Shown here: positions 45,439 to 54,879 of the stretch, one piece after another | Position numbering within the stretch: position 1 is the first letter of the stretch | How the letters are laid out: every line of letters starts with the position of its first letter | Position numbers and translations under genes: made by a program | The notes under the pieces: generated by a model | Told to the model about the DNA's origin: nothing | The model's database searches: none | Seen by the model: the letters and a program-made list of their open reading frames with translations, nothing else | DNA from: Caulifigura coniformis | Lineage (GTDB): Bacteria; Planctomycetota; Planctomycetia; Planctomycetales; Planctomycetaceae | NCBI RefSeq assembly: GCF_007745175.1 | Contig: NZ_CP036271.1 | Span: forward strand, 1,694,154-1,758,153 | Direction of reading: 5' to 3' | DNA length: 64,000 nt

Positions 45439-45945
45439 TTAGGTTCCCGGAGGAGCCTCGGCCGTCACGCACACATCGCGCATCAGGGCGATGCGGCCGG
45501 TCCGCACGAGTTCGATGATTCCATACGGCCGGACGGCATCGATAAACGCCTCGACCTTGCGCTCCTGGCCGGAGATCTCGATCATCAGCTGTTCCGTGCT
45601 GACGTCGACGATGCGGCCGCGGAAGATCTCGACAAGTTCGACCACTTCACTGCGTTTGCCCGGGGGCGTCTTGACCTTGATGAGCATCAGGTCGCGCTCG
45701 ACGAACTCCTGACCTGAGAAATCGCTGACCGTCACGATCGTGACGATCTTCTCGAGCTGCTTTCGGACCTGGTCGAGGACCTTGCCGTCCCCGGTGATCA
45801 CAAAGGTCATCCGCGAGTACTTGGGATTCTCGGTTTCGCCGACGGCCAGGCTGTCGATGTTGAAGGCCCGGGACGCGAGCATGCCCGAAACGTGGGCGAG
45901 CACGCCGGGCTGATTCATGACGAGGGCCGAAAGCACATGACGCAT
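45439..45945 (-). CDS. ilvN: Acetolactate synthase regulatory (small) subunit
   Basis: 168 residues. Two ACT-type regions: RHVLSALVMNQPGVLAHVSG with SRAFNIDSLAVGETENPKYS, and a C-terminal half (RIVDVSTEQLMIEISGQERK). It mediates valine feedback on acetohydroxyacid synthase, the first step of branched-chain amino-acid synthesis. The large subunit gene ilvB, usually adjacent, is not in this window, so ilvN is an orphan here. ilvH is an equivalent name. Confidence 0.95.
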   Translation of the reverse strand: MRHVLSALVMNQPGVLAHVSGMLASRAFNIDSLAVGETENPKYSRMTFVITGDGKVLDQVRKQLEKIVTIVTVSDFSGQEFVERDLMLIKVKTPPGKRSEVVELVEIFRGRIVDVSTEQLMIEISGQERKVEAFIDAVRPYGIIELVRTGRIALMRDVCVTAEAPPGT

Positions 45946-46190
45946 GGAGGTGAACCTTGGAGTCGGAACTGATCGCCGCCCTGCCGGCTGAGGCCGGGCG
46001 CGAAAGGTCGAAGTTTACGGGGACCGCCGCAGGCTGAAAAGCGGCGGCAGACGGATCCTGTCAACGACAGTCGCGACCGCCGGAAGGTTCGCGAACGACC
46101 GGTACAGACCGCACTTCTCCCGACAGGCCCGTTTTTGTGCAGCCAGGCCGACCTTGAACGCCCTTACCAGACCGTCCACTGGCCGTGAAA

Positions 46191-47321
46191 TCAGCCCATG
46201 ACGGTCAGGTTGTCGCGGTGAATGACTTCCTGGTACGCCCCGGCTCCCAGGGCCTCGATCACCTGCTCAGTCCGTTTCCCGGCGATCGAGGCGGCAGTCC
46301 GTGCGTCGAAATTGCTCAGCCCCCGGGCGAACTCATGTCCTGAGGGATCGAACAGCGACACGAGTTCCCCTTTGGAGAAGTCCCCGTCGACGCCCGTCAC
46401 ACCGATGGCCAGCAGCGAACGCCCCTTTTCCACCACAGCTCGGACGGCCCCCTCGTCGAGTCGCAGCGCGCCGCGCGGCGTGACGGTGTAGCCGATCCAG
46501 CGTTTCCAGGCCGGAACCGATTCCTTCCGCGACAGAAACAGCGTCCCCAGTTCCTCGCCGGCGGTCACGCGATCGAGCACGCCGTCCATCCGCCCATCCG
46601 CGATGATGACGTTCGTCCCGGTATGGGTCGCCATCCGCACCGATTCCAGTTTCGACTTCATCCCCCCCGTCCCGCGGCTGCTTTTGGATGAGCCCGCCAG
46701 CGATTCGACGGCTTTCAGGTTCTCGACGAGTCGCAGCGGCCGCGCCGCCGGATCTGAAGGGTCGCCGTCGAGCAGGCCGTCGACGACCGAAAGAATGATC
46801 AGCAGCGGCTTTTCGATCAGGCTTGCAACCATTGCCGCGAGACGGTCGTTGTCGCCGAACTTGATTTCGCTGATCGAGACCGTGTCATTCTCGTTGACGA
46901 TCGGAATGACGGGATACTCGAAGAGGGTGTGGAGCGTGTTGCGAACGTTGAGGTAGCGCGTGCGGTGCTTGAAATCATTGGCCGTCAGGAGGATCTGCGC
47001 GGCGTGAACCCCGTGGACCTGGAGCGCCTCGTCGTAGGCACGGATCAGGCGCGCCTGCCCGGCCGCGGCGGCCGCCTGCACGTGCGGCAGATCGCGCGGC
47101 CGTCCCTTGAGTTTCAGCAGCCCAATGCCGGCCCCTACGGCCCCGCTGGAGACGACCACCACGCGCCGCCCCGTCGCGCGAATGGCCCACAACTGCTCGG
47201 CCAACCGGTGAATGCGGTCGACATCGAGAGTGTCGTCCGGCCTGGACAGCGCATTCGTGCCGATCTTGACGACGACCGCCTGCGACGCGGCAAAAACCTG
47301 TTGGCGGTGGGAAACGCTCAT
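46191..47321 (-). CDS. proB: Glutamate 5-kinase
   Basis: 376 residues. First step of proline synthesis: ATP-dependent phosphorylation of glutamate. Amino-acid-kinase fold with [53 protein letters not shown]; then a C-terminal PUA domain ([20 protein letters not shown]). Length agrees with the PUA-containing form. proA is not adjacent. Confidence 0.96.
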   Translation of the reverse strand: MSVSHRQQVFAASQAVVVKIGTNALSRPDDTLDVDRIHRLAEQLWAIRATGRRVVVVSSGAVGAGIGLLKLKGRPRDLPHVQAAAAAGQARLIRAYDEALQVHGVHAAQILLTANDFKHRTRYLNVRNTLHTLFEYPVIPIVNENDTVSISEIKFGDNDRLAAMVASLIEKPLLIILSVVDGLLDGDPSDPAARPLRLVENLKAVESLAGSSKSSRGTGGMKSKLESVRMATHTGTNVIIADGRMDGVLDRVTAGEELGTLFLSRKESVPAWKRWIGYTVTPRGALRLDEGAVRAVVEKGRSLLAIGVTGVDGDFSKGELVSLFDPSGHEFARGLSNFDARTAASIAGKRTEQVIEALGAGAYQEVIHRDNLTVMG

Positions 47322-47650
47322 GGAAACGTGCGGAGGAAAACGGGCCGAATTTCGGCCGGATCATCGGACAATCGCGAAGAGGACACAAGATGCGGCGAGG
47401 GGGCTCGTGCTCGCGATCGCGTGCAGGGGCCGTCTCGACCGGGCGTTTCGAATGGGCGGCCTGGAGGCCGTCGGCGTCCGCGGAGGGGGTGGGAGGGCCG
47501 CACGACTCTCTGAGCGGCGGCACGGATCGACGGAGCCGGCGTAGATTGCCACGTGACTGCCGGCATGGTTCAATCCATGCTCGTTGATTCGTTCTCCGCA
47601 CGGACGTTCGTCTCCGTTGCGGCCTGTGATGACACCGGGGGAGACGGTTC
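47322..47650. other. Divergent intergenic region between proB and the giant fusion gene
   Basis: No coding frame with a ribosome site was found. It contains a near-symmetric palindrome GGCCGAATTTCGGCC at about 47343-47357 in the proB leader, a run of GC-rich low-complexity sequence, and a candidate promoter at 47546-47574 reading to the right. Confidence 0.5.
47546..47574 (+). promoter_or_regulatory. Candidate promoter for the giant fusion gene
   Basis: TTGCCA at 47546-47551, 17-bp spacer, TTCAAT at 47569-47574; would give a ~70-nt leader with GGGGAGA before the ATG. By eye only. Confidence 0.35.
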
Positions 47651-50600
47651 ATGCGGCGCTCAGCTCTGGCGGCCTGCGGTCTGTTGATCGCCTTTGCATT
47701 TTCCTCGTCCGTGAGGGCCGAGGATCCGCCTGGCTTCCGGCCCATCTTCGACGGCAAGTCCCTCGATGGCTGGAAAGGCAACGACAAGTTCTGGCGGGTT
47801 GAGAACGGCGCCATCGTCGCCGAATCAACGCCCGCGAATCCCTGCACCGTCAACGAATTCCTGACCTGGAAAGACGGCGAAGTCGACGATTTCACTCTCA
47901 GGCTCGAGTTCAAACTCACCGCCAGCGACGAAGCGAAGGCCAATAGCGGCATCCAGTTCCGCAGCGGCGTGAAGCCGGATGGGCACGTCTTCGGCTACCA
48001 GGCCGACATTGACCTCGCTGGTCAGTGGGTCGGCGCCTGCTACGACGAACTCGGCCGCGGCGTGCTCGCCAGACGCGGGCAGTCGGCGACCATCAGCCCC
48101 GACGGCAAAATTGCCGCGAAAGACTTGGGGGACGCGGCCGAACTCCTCAAGGCGGTCAAAAAAGGGGACTGGAACGAATACGAGATCAACGCCCAGGGCC
48201 CCAGGATCACGCTTTCCATCAATGGGAAGAAGACGGTTGAAATCGAAGACCAGCAGAAGGCCGAGCGTGAACTCTCCGGCCTGCTGGCGCTGCAGCTGCA
48301 TTCCGGCCCACCACAGCGGATCGAGTTCCGCAATATCCGTCTGAAGCGGCACAAGCTGAGCGACGGCCGGAAGAAAGCGGTGTTCGTCGCCGGAAAGCCG
48401 AGCCACGCGCCCCGTGAGCACGAGCACTACGCAGGCTGCCTGCTGCTGTCGAAGAAGCTGGACGAGGCCGCGAAAGACGGTCTGCCCATCACGACGACCG
48501 TCTATCACTATGGCTGGCCGACCGATCCAACCGCGTTCGACAACGCGGATACCGTCATCTTCTACTGCGACGGTGGCACAAATCACTATGCCAACCAGCA
48601 TCTCGACCAGTTCGACCAGCTGGTGCAGCGCGGGATGGGGCTCTGCTGCATCCACTATGGCGTCGAAGTGCCGAAGGGCCCCAGCGGCGACAAGTTCCTC
48701 GAGTGGATCGGCGGCTATTTTGAGCCGCACTGGTCCGTGAATCCACACTGGATGGGAAAGTTCACGAAGTTCCCAGACCACCCGATCGCCCGCGGCGTGA
48801 AGCCGTTCGAAGTCCTTGATGAATGGTACTACCACATGCGGTTCCGGCCCGACATGGAAGGGGTCACGCCGATCCTGACCGACCTGCCGCCGCCGGAATC
48901 TCTCACGCGGCCGGATGGTCCCCATCAGGGAAACCCATTTGTCCGCGCCGCGGTCCTCGAGCGCAAGGAACCGCAGCACGTCGCCTGGGCCTACGAACGG
49001 CCGAACGGCAAAGGCCGCGGCTTCGGTTTCACCGGGGCCCACTTCCACAAGAACTGGCAGAACGACGAGTTCCGCAAGGTCGTGATGAACGCGATCGTGT
49101 GGACCGCGGGGCTCGACGTGCCGGCTGAGGGGGTGAAGACGTCGACGCCATCAGATGAGGAACTCGAGCAGAATCTTGATCCGAAGCAACCGCGGAAGCG
49201 GGCAGCGGCCGACAAGACAAGTGCAGCTCTTCAAGCCGCAGAAGCCAACGCAAAGCGATTTGAAGCAAAGGTGGCGGCAGAAATCGCCAGGACACAGCGC
49301 GAGTCGAAGCTGCAGCTTGATGAAGTCCAGAATGCAGTCAACGCGAATCGCAAGGAGTCGCAAGCGAAGGTGGCGGCCGTTCTCGCCGCGGCATCCTTGT
49401 CGAGCAGACCAGCCGCGTCCTCGCCGATGATCACTGTCAACACGCCGGGTCATGCCGCGGAGATCGACGCGGACATCACCGGCGCCAGGGACCTCTATCT
49501 CGTCGTCACCGATGGCGGCGACGGCTTCGGCTGTGACTGGGCCAACTGGATCGAGCCGCGGCTTATCGGCCCGGCCGGGGAAAAGAAACTCACCGAACTC
49601 GACTGGAAGGTCGCCACATCGGACTGGGGAAAGGTCAACAAGAATCTGAATGCCAATGGACAGCCTATGAAAGTGGCCGGCCAGCCGGTCTCCAATGGCA
49701 TCGGCACGCATGCCAATTCGGTGATCAGGTTTGAATTGCCGGCCGGATCCACGCGGTTCAGGTCGAAGGTTGGCCTCGACAATGGCGGGACGGACCAGGG
49801 GCCCAGCAGCAGCGCCCAGTTTCACGTCTTCACGCAGGCCCCCCCGGCCGCGTTTGCAAAGGCGGGTGGCGGAACGGCGAGTCACGAAGCAACCGACGCC
49901 GTCGCGCAGCTCGACGTGAATCCCGAGCTTCAGGCCACGCTCTTCGCCGCCGAGCCCCTCCTCATGAACCCGACCAACATCGAGGTCGACCACAAGGGAC
50001 GCGTCTGGATCTGCGAAGTCGTCAACTATCGCCGCTTCCGCAACGGCGACCTGCCCGAACGCAAGGAAGGCGATCGGATTCTCGTCCTCGAAGACACGAA
50101 TCTCGATGGCCAGGCCGACAAGTCCACGACGTTCTACCAGGGACGCGACGTCGACTCGGCCCACGGCATTCTCCTGCTTCCCACGCTGGCCGGCCCTGGA
50201 ACAAAAGCCCTGATCTCCGCGGGCGACAGCGTCTTCTATCTCATTGATGACGACGGCGACCTGAAGTCGGATCGCAAGGAAGTCCTGTTCACCGGCATCG
50301 GCGGCGTCCAGCACGATCACGGCATCCACGCCTTCGTGTTTGGCCCGGACGGCAAGCTCTATTTCAACTTCGGCAACGAAGCGAAGACGATCAAAGACAA
50401 GAATGGCAAGCCGATCATCGACAAGCAGGGACACGAGGTGAAAGCGGACGGCAATCCCTATCGCGAAGGGATGGCGTTCCGCTGCAACCTCGATGGTTCC
50501 GAGTTTGAAACACTGGGGTGGAACTTCCGCAACAACTGGGAACTGGCCGTCGATTCCTACGGCGCGATCTGGCAGTCGGACAACGATGACGACGGCAACC

Positions 50601-52891
50601 GCGGCGTGCGGATCAACTACGTCATGGAGTACGGCAACTACGGCTTCAAGGACGAGATGACCGGCGCCTCATGGCAGACGCCGAGAACGAATCTCGAGGC
50701 CGACCTGCCGCAGCGGCACTGGCATCTCAACGACCCGGGGGTTGTTCCGAATGTCCTCCAGACTGGCAACGGCTCGCCGACCGGCATCTGTGTCTACGAA
50801 GGAACCCTGCTGCCTCCGAAGTTCCGCGGCGCGCTGATTCATTGCGACGCCGGGCCGAACATCGTCCGCGCTTACCCCATCACCAAATCGGGAGCCGGCT
50901 ATACGGGCGAAATGATCAGCATCCTGGATGGCGCAAAAAACCGCTGGTTCCGTCCCTCCGATGTCTGCGTCGCCCCCGACGGCTCGCTGATCATCGCCGA
51001 CTGGTACGACCCGGGCGTGGGCGGGCACCGCATGCAGGACGTCGAACACGGCCGACTGTTCCGGGTTGCGCCTCCGGGCACGCCCTACTCCGTCTCGTCG
51101 TTCGAAACCACCAATCCCAACGGAGCCGTGGCCGCCCTGCAGAGCCCCAACCCTTCGTGGCGATACATCGGCTGGCAGGCGCTCCAGACTCTCGGCGCCA
51201 AAGCGGCCCCTGCAGTTCAGAAGATGTTCGAAACCGCGGCGCCGATCCATCGCGCCCGCGCCTTGTGGCTCTTCGGAAAACTGAACGTCCCGCCCGAAAA
51301 GAAGGTCGCGGCGATCCGCGCCGGCCTCCGCAGCCCGAATGCCGACCTGCGATGCACGGCGATCCGGCTGCTGCGTGAAATCCGGAACGAGATCGACCTG
51401 AGTGAGCTCGTCGCCGACCTCCACATGGACGATCCCGCGCCGGAAGTCCGCCGCGAATTCCTGCTCGGCCTGCGCGACATCCAGCCAGAGGGACTCGCGA
51501 AGCACTGGGCTCAGCTCGCCATGCAGTATGACGGAAAGGACCGCTGGTATCTCGAGGCCCTGGGCATCTGCGCTGAAGGGCACTGGGATGAATGCCTGTC
51601 GGAATGGATGGCGCTGAACGGCGGAAAAGTGAAGGGCTCCGCCGCCCAGGACATCATCTGGCGTTCCCGTGCTTCGCAGTCGGCGCGAATGCTGGCCGAC
51701 GCCATTGGCGACCCCGAGACGACGACCGACCAGTTGCCCCGGCTGTTCCGCGCCCTCGATTTCCAGAAGGGGCCCGAGGCGGACAAGGCCATTCAGTCGC
51801 TTGCCTTGGAACCACAGAAAGGGGACGAAGCCCGGCAGACCCTGATCGCCTCCGAAGCGATCAGCCGCGTCAAAGGGGTCGACCTGGCCTCGAAGCCGGA
51901 GATGAAAGCCTCGCTCGACAAGATCCTCGCCCGGAATGCCGGCAGCGTACAGTTCGTCCGCCTGGTCGACCGTTTCAATCTGGCCGATCGTCTGCCGGAT
52001 GTTCTGGCAATGGTTCAGGCCGCTCCCGAAACGCAGGCCTCGGTCGAAGCGATCAAGCTGCTCATCGAAAAGGAAAATGGCAAGCTGCTGAAGCAGGCGC
52101 TTTCCGACGGCGACGCGCCCCGCGTGAGCGCGACTCTCAAAGCCCTCGCCGCTGCAAAGGACAACAAAACCACTGGACTCCTGCTGCCGATCATCCGGGA
52201 CAAAGCCCGGGGCGACTCGATCCGCCGTGAGGCCATCGCCGCGCTCGCAGCAAGCCGCGCCGGCACGAAGCAGTTGTCCACCCTGGCCGAAGAGAACAAG
52301 TACGATCCCGCGTTGAAAGAGGCCGTCTCCGCGGCACTCCACGGCTCGTCCGATCCCGACGCGCGAGCCCTCGCCGGCAAGCTCTTCCCGCTTCCGCCCG
52401 GCAAAGACAACAAGCCTCTGCCGCCGATCACCGAACTCGCCGCCCGGAAAGGTGACGTTACGAACGGACGGATCGTGTTCCACACCACCGGAACGTGCAT
52501 TCAGTGCCACCAGGTCAATGGCCTCGGGAAGGAAGTCGGCCCCAACCTTTCCGAAATCGGGAAGAAACTCACGAAGCAGGCCCTGTTCGAATCGATCCTG
52601 TTTCCTTCGGCTGGCATCAGCCACAATTACGAGTCGTGGGTCGTCGCCACCGTTGATGGAAACGTTTTCACCGGCCTGATCTCTTCGGAGACGGCCGACG
52701 AGATCGTCATGAAAGACGCCAAGTCGATCGTCCGCACGATCCGGAAATCGGACATTGACGAACGGAAGAAGTCGGACGCATCGCTCATGCCGGCCGACCT
52801 GCAGAAAGTGCTCTCGGAAAAGGAACTCGTCGACATCGTGGAGTTCATGACGACTCTGAAAGAGGGAACGGTCGCCGCCGCGGGGAATTAG
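47651..52891 (+). CDS. Giant secreted DUF1080-ThuA-NPCBM-dehydrogenase-HEAT-cytochrome c protein
   Basis: 1746 residues; signal peptide MRRSALAACGLLIAFAFSSS, cut near VRA-ED. Order: DUF1080 jelly roll (FDGKSLDGWKG, ~25-235); ThuA-like (KKAVFVAGKPSH to VWTAGLDVP, ~240-490); Ala/Glu-rich coiled segment (~500-590); NPCBM-type galactose-binding-like domain (~593-735, ARDLYLVVTDGGDGFGCDWA); planctomycete-type membrane-bound dehydrogenase propeller (~755-1150, NPTNIEVDHKGRVWICEVVN); HEAT repeats (~1155-1590); cytochrome c with CIQCH (Cys1616, His1620) and candidate axial Met1713 in SLMPADL. It probably oxidises a carbohydrate outside the cytoplasm and passes electrons to its own heme. A strong SD (GGGGAGA) supports the start. 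Confidence 0.95.
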   Translation: MRRSALAACGLLIAFAFSSSVRAEDPPGFRPIFDGKSLDGWKGNDKFWRVENGAIVAESTPANPCTVNEFLTWKDGEVDDFTLRLEFKLTASDEAKANSGIQFRSGVKPDGHVFGYQADIDLAGQWVGACYDELGRGVLARRGQSATISPDGKIAAKDLGDAAELLKAVKKGDWNEYEINAQGPRITLSINGKKTVEIEDQQKAERELSGLLALQLHSGPPQRIEFRNIRLKRHKLSDGRKKAVFVAGKPSHAPREHEHYAGCLLLSKKLDEAAKDGLPITTTVYHYGWPTDPTAFDNADTVIFYCDGGTNHYANQHLDQFDQLVQRGMGLCCIHYGVEVPKGPSGDKFLEWIGGYFEPHWSVNPHWMGKFTKFPDHPIARGVKPFEVLDEWYYHMRFRPDMEGVTPILTDLPPPESLTRPDGPHQGNPFVRAAVLERKEPQHVAWAYERPNGKGRGFGFTGAHFHKNWQNDEFRKVVMNAIVWTAGLDVPAEGVKTSTPSDEELEQNLDPKQPRKRAAADKTSAALQAAEANAKRFEAKVAAEIARTQRESKLQLDEVQNAVNANRKESQAKVAAVLAAASLSSRPAASSPMITVNTPGHAAEIDADITGARDLYLVVTDGGDGFGCDWANWIEPRLIGPAGEKKLTELDWKVATSDWGKVNKNLNANGQPMKVAGQPVSNGIGTHANSVIRFELPAGSTRFRSKVGLDNGGTDQGPSSSAQFHVFTQAPPAAFAKAGGGTASHEATDAVAQLDVNPELQATLFAAEPLLMNPTNIEVDHKGRVWICEVVNYRRFRNGDLPERKEGDRILVLEDTNLDGQADKSTTFYQGRDVDSAHGILLLPTLAGPGTKALISAGDSVFYLIDDDGDLKSDRKEVLFTGIGGVQHDHGIHAFVFGPDGKLYFNFGNEAKTIKDKNGKPIIDKQGHEVKADGNPYREGMAFRCNLDGSEFETLGWNFRNNWELAVDSYGAIWQSDNDDDGNRGVRINYVMEYGNYGFKDEMTGASWQTPRTNLEADLPQRHWHLNDPGVVPNVLQTGNGSPTGICVYEGTLLPPKFRGALIHCDAGPNIVRAYPITKSGAGYTGEMISILDGAKNRWFRPSDVCVAPDGSLIIADWYDPGVGGHRMQDVEHGRLFRVAPPGTPYSVSSFETTNPNGAVAALQSPNPSWRYIGWQALQTLGAKAAPAVQKMFETAAPIHRARALWLFGKLNVPPEKKVAAIRAGLRSPNADLRCTAIRLLREIRNEIDLSELVADLHMDDPAPEVRREFLLGLRDIQPEGLAKHWAQLAMQYDGKDRWYLEALGICAEGHWDECLSEWMALNGGKVKGSAAQDIIWRSRASQSARMLADAIGDPETTTDQLPRLFRALDFQKGPEADKAIQSLALEPQKGDEARQTLIASEAISRVKGVDLASKPEMKASLDKILARNAGSVQFVRLVDRFNLADRLPDVLAMVQAAPETQASVEAIKLLIEKENGKLLKQALSDGDAPRVSATLKALAAAKDNKTTGLLLPIIRDKARGDSIRREAIAALAASRAGTKQLSTLAEENKYDPALKEAVSAALHGSSDPDARALAGKLFPLPPGKDNKPLPPITELAARKGDVTNGRIVFHTTGTCIQCHQVNGLGKEVGPNLSEIGKKLTKQALFESILFPSAGISHNYESWVVATVDGNVFTGLISSETADEIVMKDAKSIVRTIRKSDIDERKKSDASLMPADLQKVLSEKELVDIVEFMTTLKEGTVAAAGN

Positions 52892-53243
52892 CCCCGCCCG
52901 GGCAAAACGCAGCGCCGCTGGACCGGGCGATCGATCGCATCCTGCAGACGTGCTCCGTGCGAATTGTGTTTTTTCGAAATTCGATTGCCTCGGAAGAAAG
53001 TCGATTAGGATGGAGATCGGGTAGGATCGAAGCGGCGACGGATGTTCTGACGCCGGATGTTTCTGGATGCGGAAATCGTTCTTGCTTGACAGAAGGACTG
53101 CGACCTGCGGCGGCATTTCACGCGTTCTAAGTGGTTATCGCCTCGGCCGTTCCGCCACTGACCGGCAGGCCAGGTGAAGTGAAATCGCGGCAGCAGATCC
53201 CAGCCTAAGCGAATCACTGAAAAGCGCATCACGAGGAGAATTT
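52892..53243. other. Intergenic region before the phosphorelay
   Basis: 352 bp with no plausible gene; a long opposite-strand frame crossing it is a codon-bias shadow of the giant gene. AT-rich patches (around 52970-53010) include a T6 run, and a TTGACA at 53086-53091 lacks a convincing -10 partner. A promoter for the 53244 gene is expected here but not identified. Confidence 0.4.
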
Positions 53244-53699
53244 ATGCCGGGCCACACGGCGACTCCCACGCGTCCATTCGATGTCCTGCTCGTCGAGGAT
53301 AGCCCTTCCGATGCCGAACTGACCCGCAAAGCATTCCAGCGGCAGCGCGTCGACATGCGGCTGCATCATGTCTGGGACGGAATCGAGTGCTTGAACTTCC
53401 TGGGGCGCGTCGATCCGTTCAAGGAAGCTCCACGCCCCGACCTGATCCTGCTCGATCTCAATATGCCCCGCATGGATGGCCGGGAAGTGCTTCGCAAGGT
53501 GAAGGGTGATCAGGAGCTTTGTCCGATACCAATTGTCGTGCTGACGACTGGCGGCGAAAGATCGGATATCCTCGAAGCTTATCGCGAACACGCAAACGCC
53601 TACGTCATCAAGCCAGTCGACCTCGAGCGGTTCTTCTCGCTCGTCGGCAACATCCGGAATTTCTGGATGCAGACCGTCGAACTCCCGAATCGGGGGTAG
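53244..53699 (+). CDS. Single-domain response regulator (Rcp1-like CheY family)
   Basis: 151 residues, one receiver domain: acidic pair Glu18-Asp19 (LLVEDS), phospho-acceptor Asp71 in LLDLNMPRMDG, Thr101 in VLTTG and Lys123 in YVIKP. No output domain. The long receiver with an extra loop (ECLNFLGRVDPFKEAPRP) resembles Rcp1-type regulators that pair with bacteriophytochrome kinases. GAGGAG precedes the ATG. First of three clustered signalling genes; it likely exchanges phosphate with the kinase 61 bp downstream. Confidence 0.93.
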   Translation: MPGHTATPTRPFDVLLVEDSPSDAELTRKAFQRQRVDMRLHHVWDGIECLNFLGRVDPFKEAPRPDLILLDLNMPRMDGREVLRKVKGDQELCPIPIVVLTTGGERSDILEAYREHANAYVIKPVDLERFFSLVGNIRNFWMQTVELPNRG

Positions 53700-53760
53700 T
53701 CCGCACGGAATCGACTCTTGAGTCGCGTCGGCGTCATTTGCTCCTGCGGGCCGGACATCG

Positions 53761-54879
53761 ATGGCAAAGACCAGGGACTACGAATCGGATCCACGGTGCC
53801 TGTCCAGTCTCTCCGTCGCCGCCGGGGCGATCGACCCGGAGCTGTTGCTCTCCTCTCCGAACGCGGCCGCCGTCGAATTGCTGCACCTGCCGAACTCCGG
53901 GGGTGAACCGATCCCGTTCCTCGATCACGTCCACCCGTTCGATCGCGCTTCGATAGAGCCCGATCTGCGGGCCGCCTTCGGGGAGCCCCGCTCAACGACT
54001 CTCTCCTGCCGTGTCGGGACCGAGAGAATCTGGTGCCTCATCGACCTCCACCTGGGAGCCCCGTGCGCGGATGGCCTGCGGTTCGTGGTCATGATCCCGA
54101 AACGTTTCTCCGCGCCGGCGCAGAATCACGCCGGGGCCAGCCACGCCGCACAGCTCGCAAGCCGCGACGACCAGGCCGAAGAATGGCGGCGATTCGCCTA
54201 TACCGTCGCCCACGACCTCAAAGTCCCGCTGGTCACCATGGAAAGCAACCTGTTGCTCATGGAGCAGGATCTGCGGGCCGGGCGCGGCGGCAGTCTGACG
54301 GACGACCTGAAGGAGGTCGGCGAAGCCGTCCAGAAGATGAAACGACTCGTTGTCGAGTTGCTGGAGTTGGCGCGAATCGGCAGACTGGACCTCGTCGCGG
54401 CCACGCATTCCCGGGTGATGGACGACATCGACGTCGATTCACTTGTCGACCAGGTGGTGCGTGAGATCCGGACCGGCAATCCTGCCTGGCAGGGGACGAT
54501 TGAACGTATCGATTCGTTGCCGCCGGTCCGGGCGCGCAGGACCCAGATTACGGAAGTCTTCCAGAACCTGATCGACAATGCCGTGAAGTACAGCGCGGGA
54601 GCCGAATCGCCCCGTGTTGAAATCGGCTGCCGCCGGCAGCCTGACGGCGTCGTCTATTATGTTCGTGATAATGGATTTGGGATTCCCCGGCACGATCGGA
54701 CTCGCGTGTTCGACCTCTTCGTCCAGCTCCGCCCTGACGCAGCGGGTGTCGGTATCGGGCTTCCGATTGTTCGCAGCATTATCAGTTCCCACGGCGGAAG
54801 AGTCTGGGTGGAAGACGGAATTGACGGGCTTGGGGCTTCACTTTGCCTGGTTCTCAACTCGCTCGCACCACAACCATGA
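53761..54879 (+). CDS. Soluble sensor histidine kinase
   Basis: 372 residues, no membrane segment. An N-terminal ~120-residue PAS-like region (PNAAAVELLHLPN, IPFLDHVHPFDRAS) is followed by a HisKA domain with RRFAYTVAHDLKVPL (His151) and an HATPase_c domain: N-box NLIDNAVKYS, G1 VRDNGFGIP, G2 GVGIGLPIVRS. Overlap ATGA at 54876-54879 couples it to the downstream LuxR-type regulator. The ribosome site at 53761 is weak, so translation may depend on the upstream gene. The signal sensed is not evident. Confidence 0.93.
   Translation: MAKTRDYESDPRCLSSLSVAAGAIDPELLLSSPNAAAVELLHLPNSGGEPIPFLDHVHPFDRASIEPDLRAAFGEPRSTTLSCRVGTERIWCLIDLHLGAPCADGLRFVVMIPKRFSAPAQNHAGASHAAQLASRDDQAEEWRRFAYTVAHDLKVPLVTMESNLLLMEQDLRAGRGGSLTDDLKEVGEAVQKMKRLVVELLELARIGRLDLVAATHSRVMDDIDVDSLVDQVVREIRTGNPAWQGTIERIDSLPPVRARRTQITEVFQNLIDNAVKYSAGAESPRVEIGCRRQPDGVVYYVRDNGFGIPRHDRTRVFDLFVQLRPDAAGVGIGLPIVRSIISSHGGRVWVEDGIDGLGASLCLVLNSLAPQP

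Noticed and set aside
53086-53114. TTGACA as a -35 box for the response regulator
   Set aside because: No acceptable -10 sequence lies 16-18 bases downstream.
50669-53116. 815-codon open frame on the minus strand
   Set aside because: It overlaps the giant cytochrome fusion in antisense, has Arg/Gly/Asp-rich composition without recognisable motifs, and is a codon-bias shadow in high-GC DNA.
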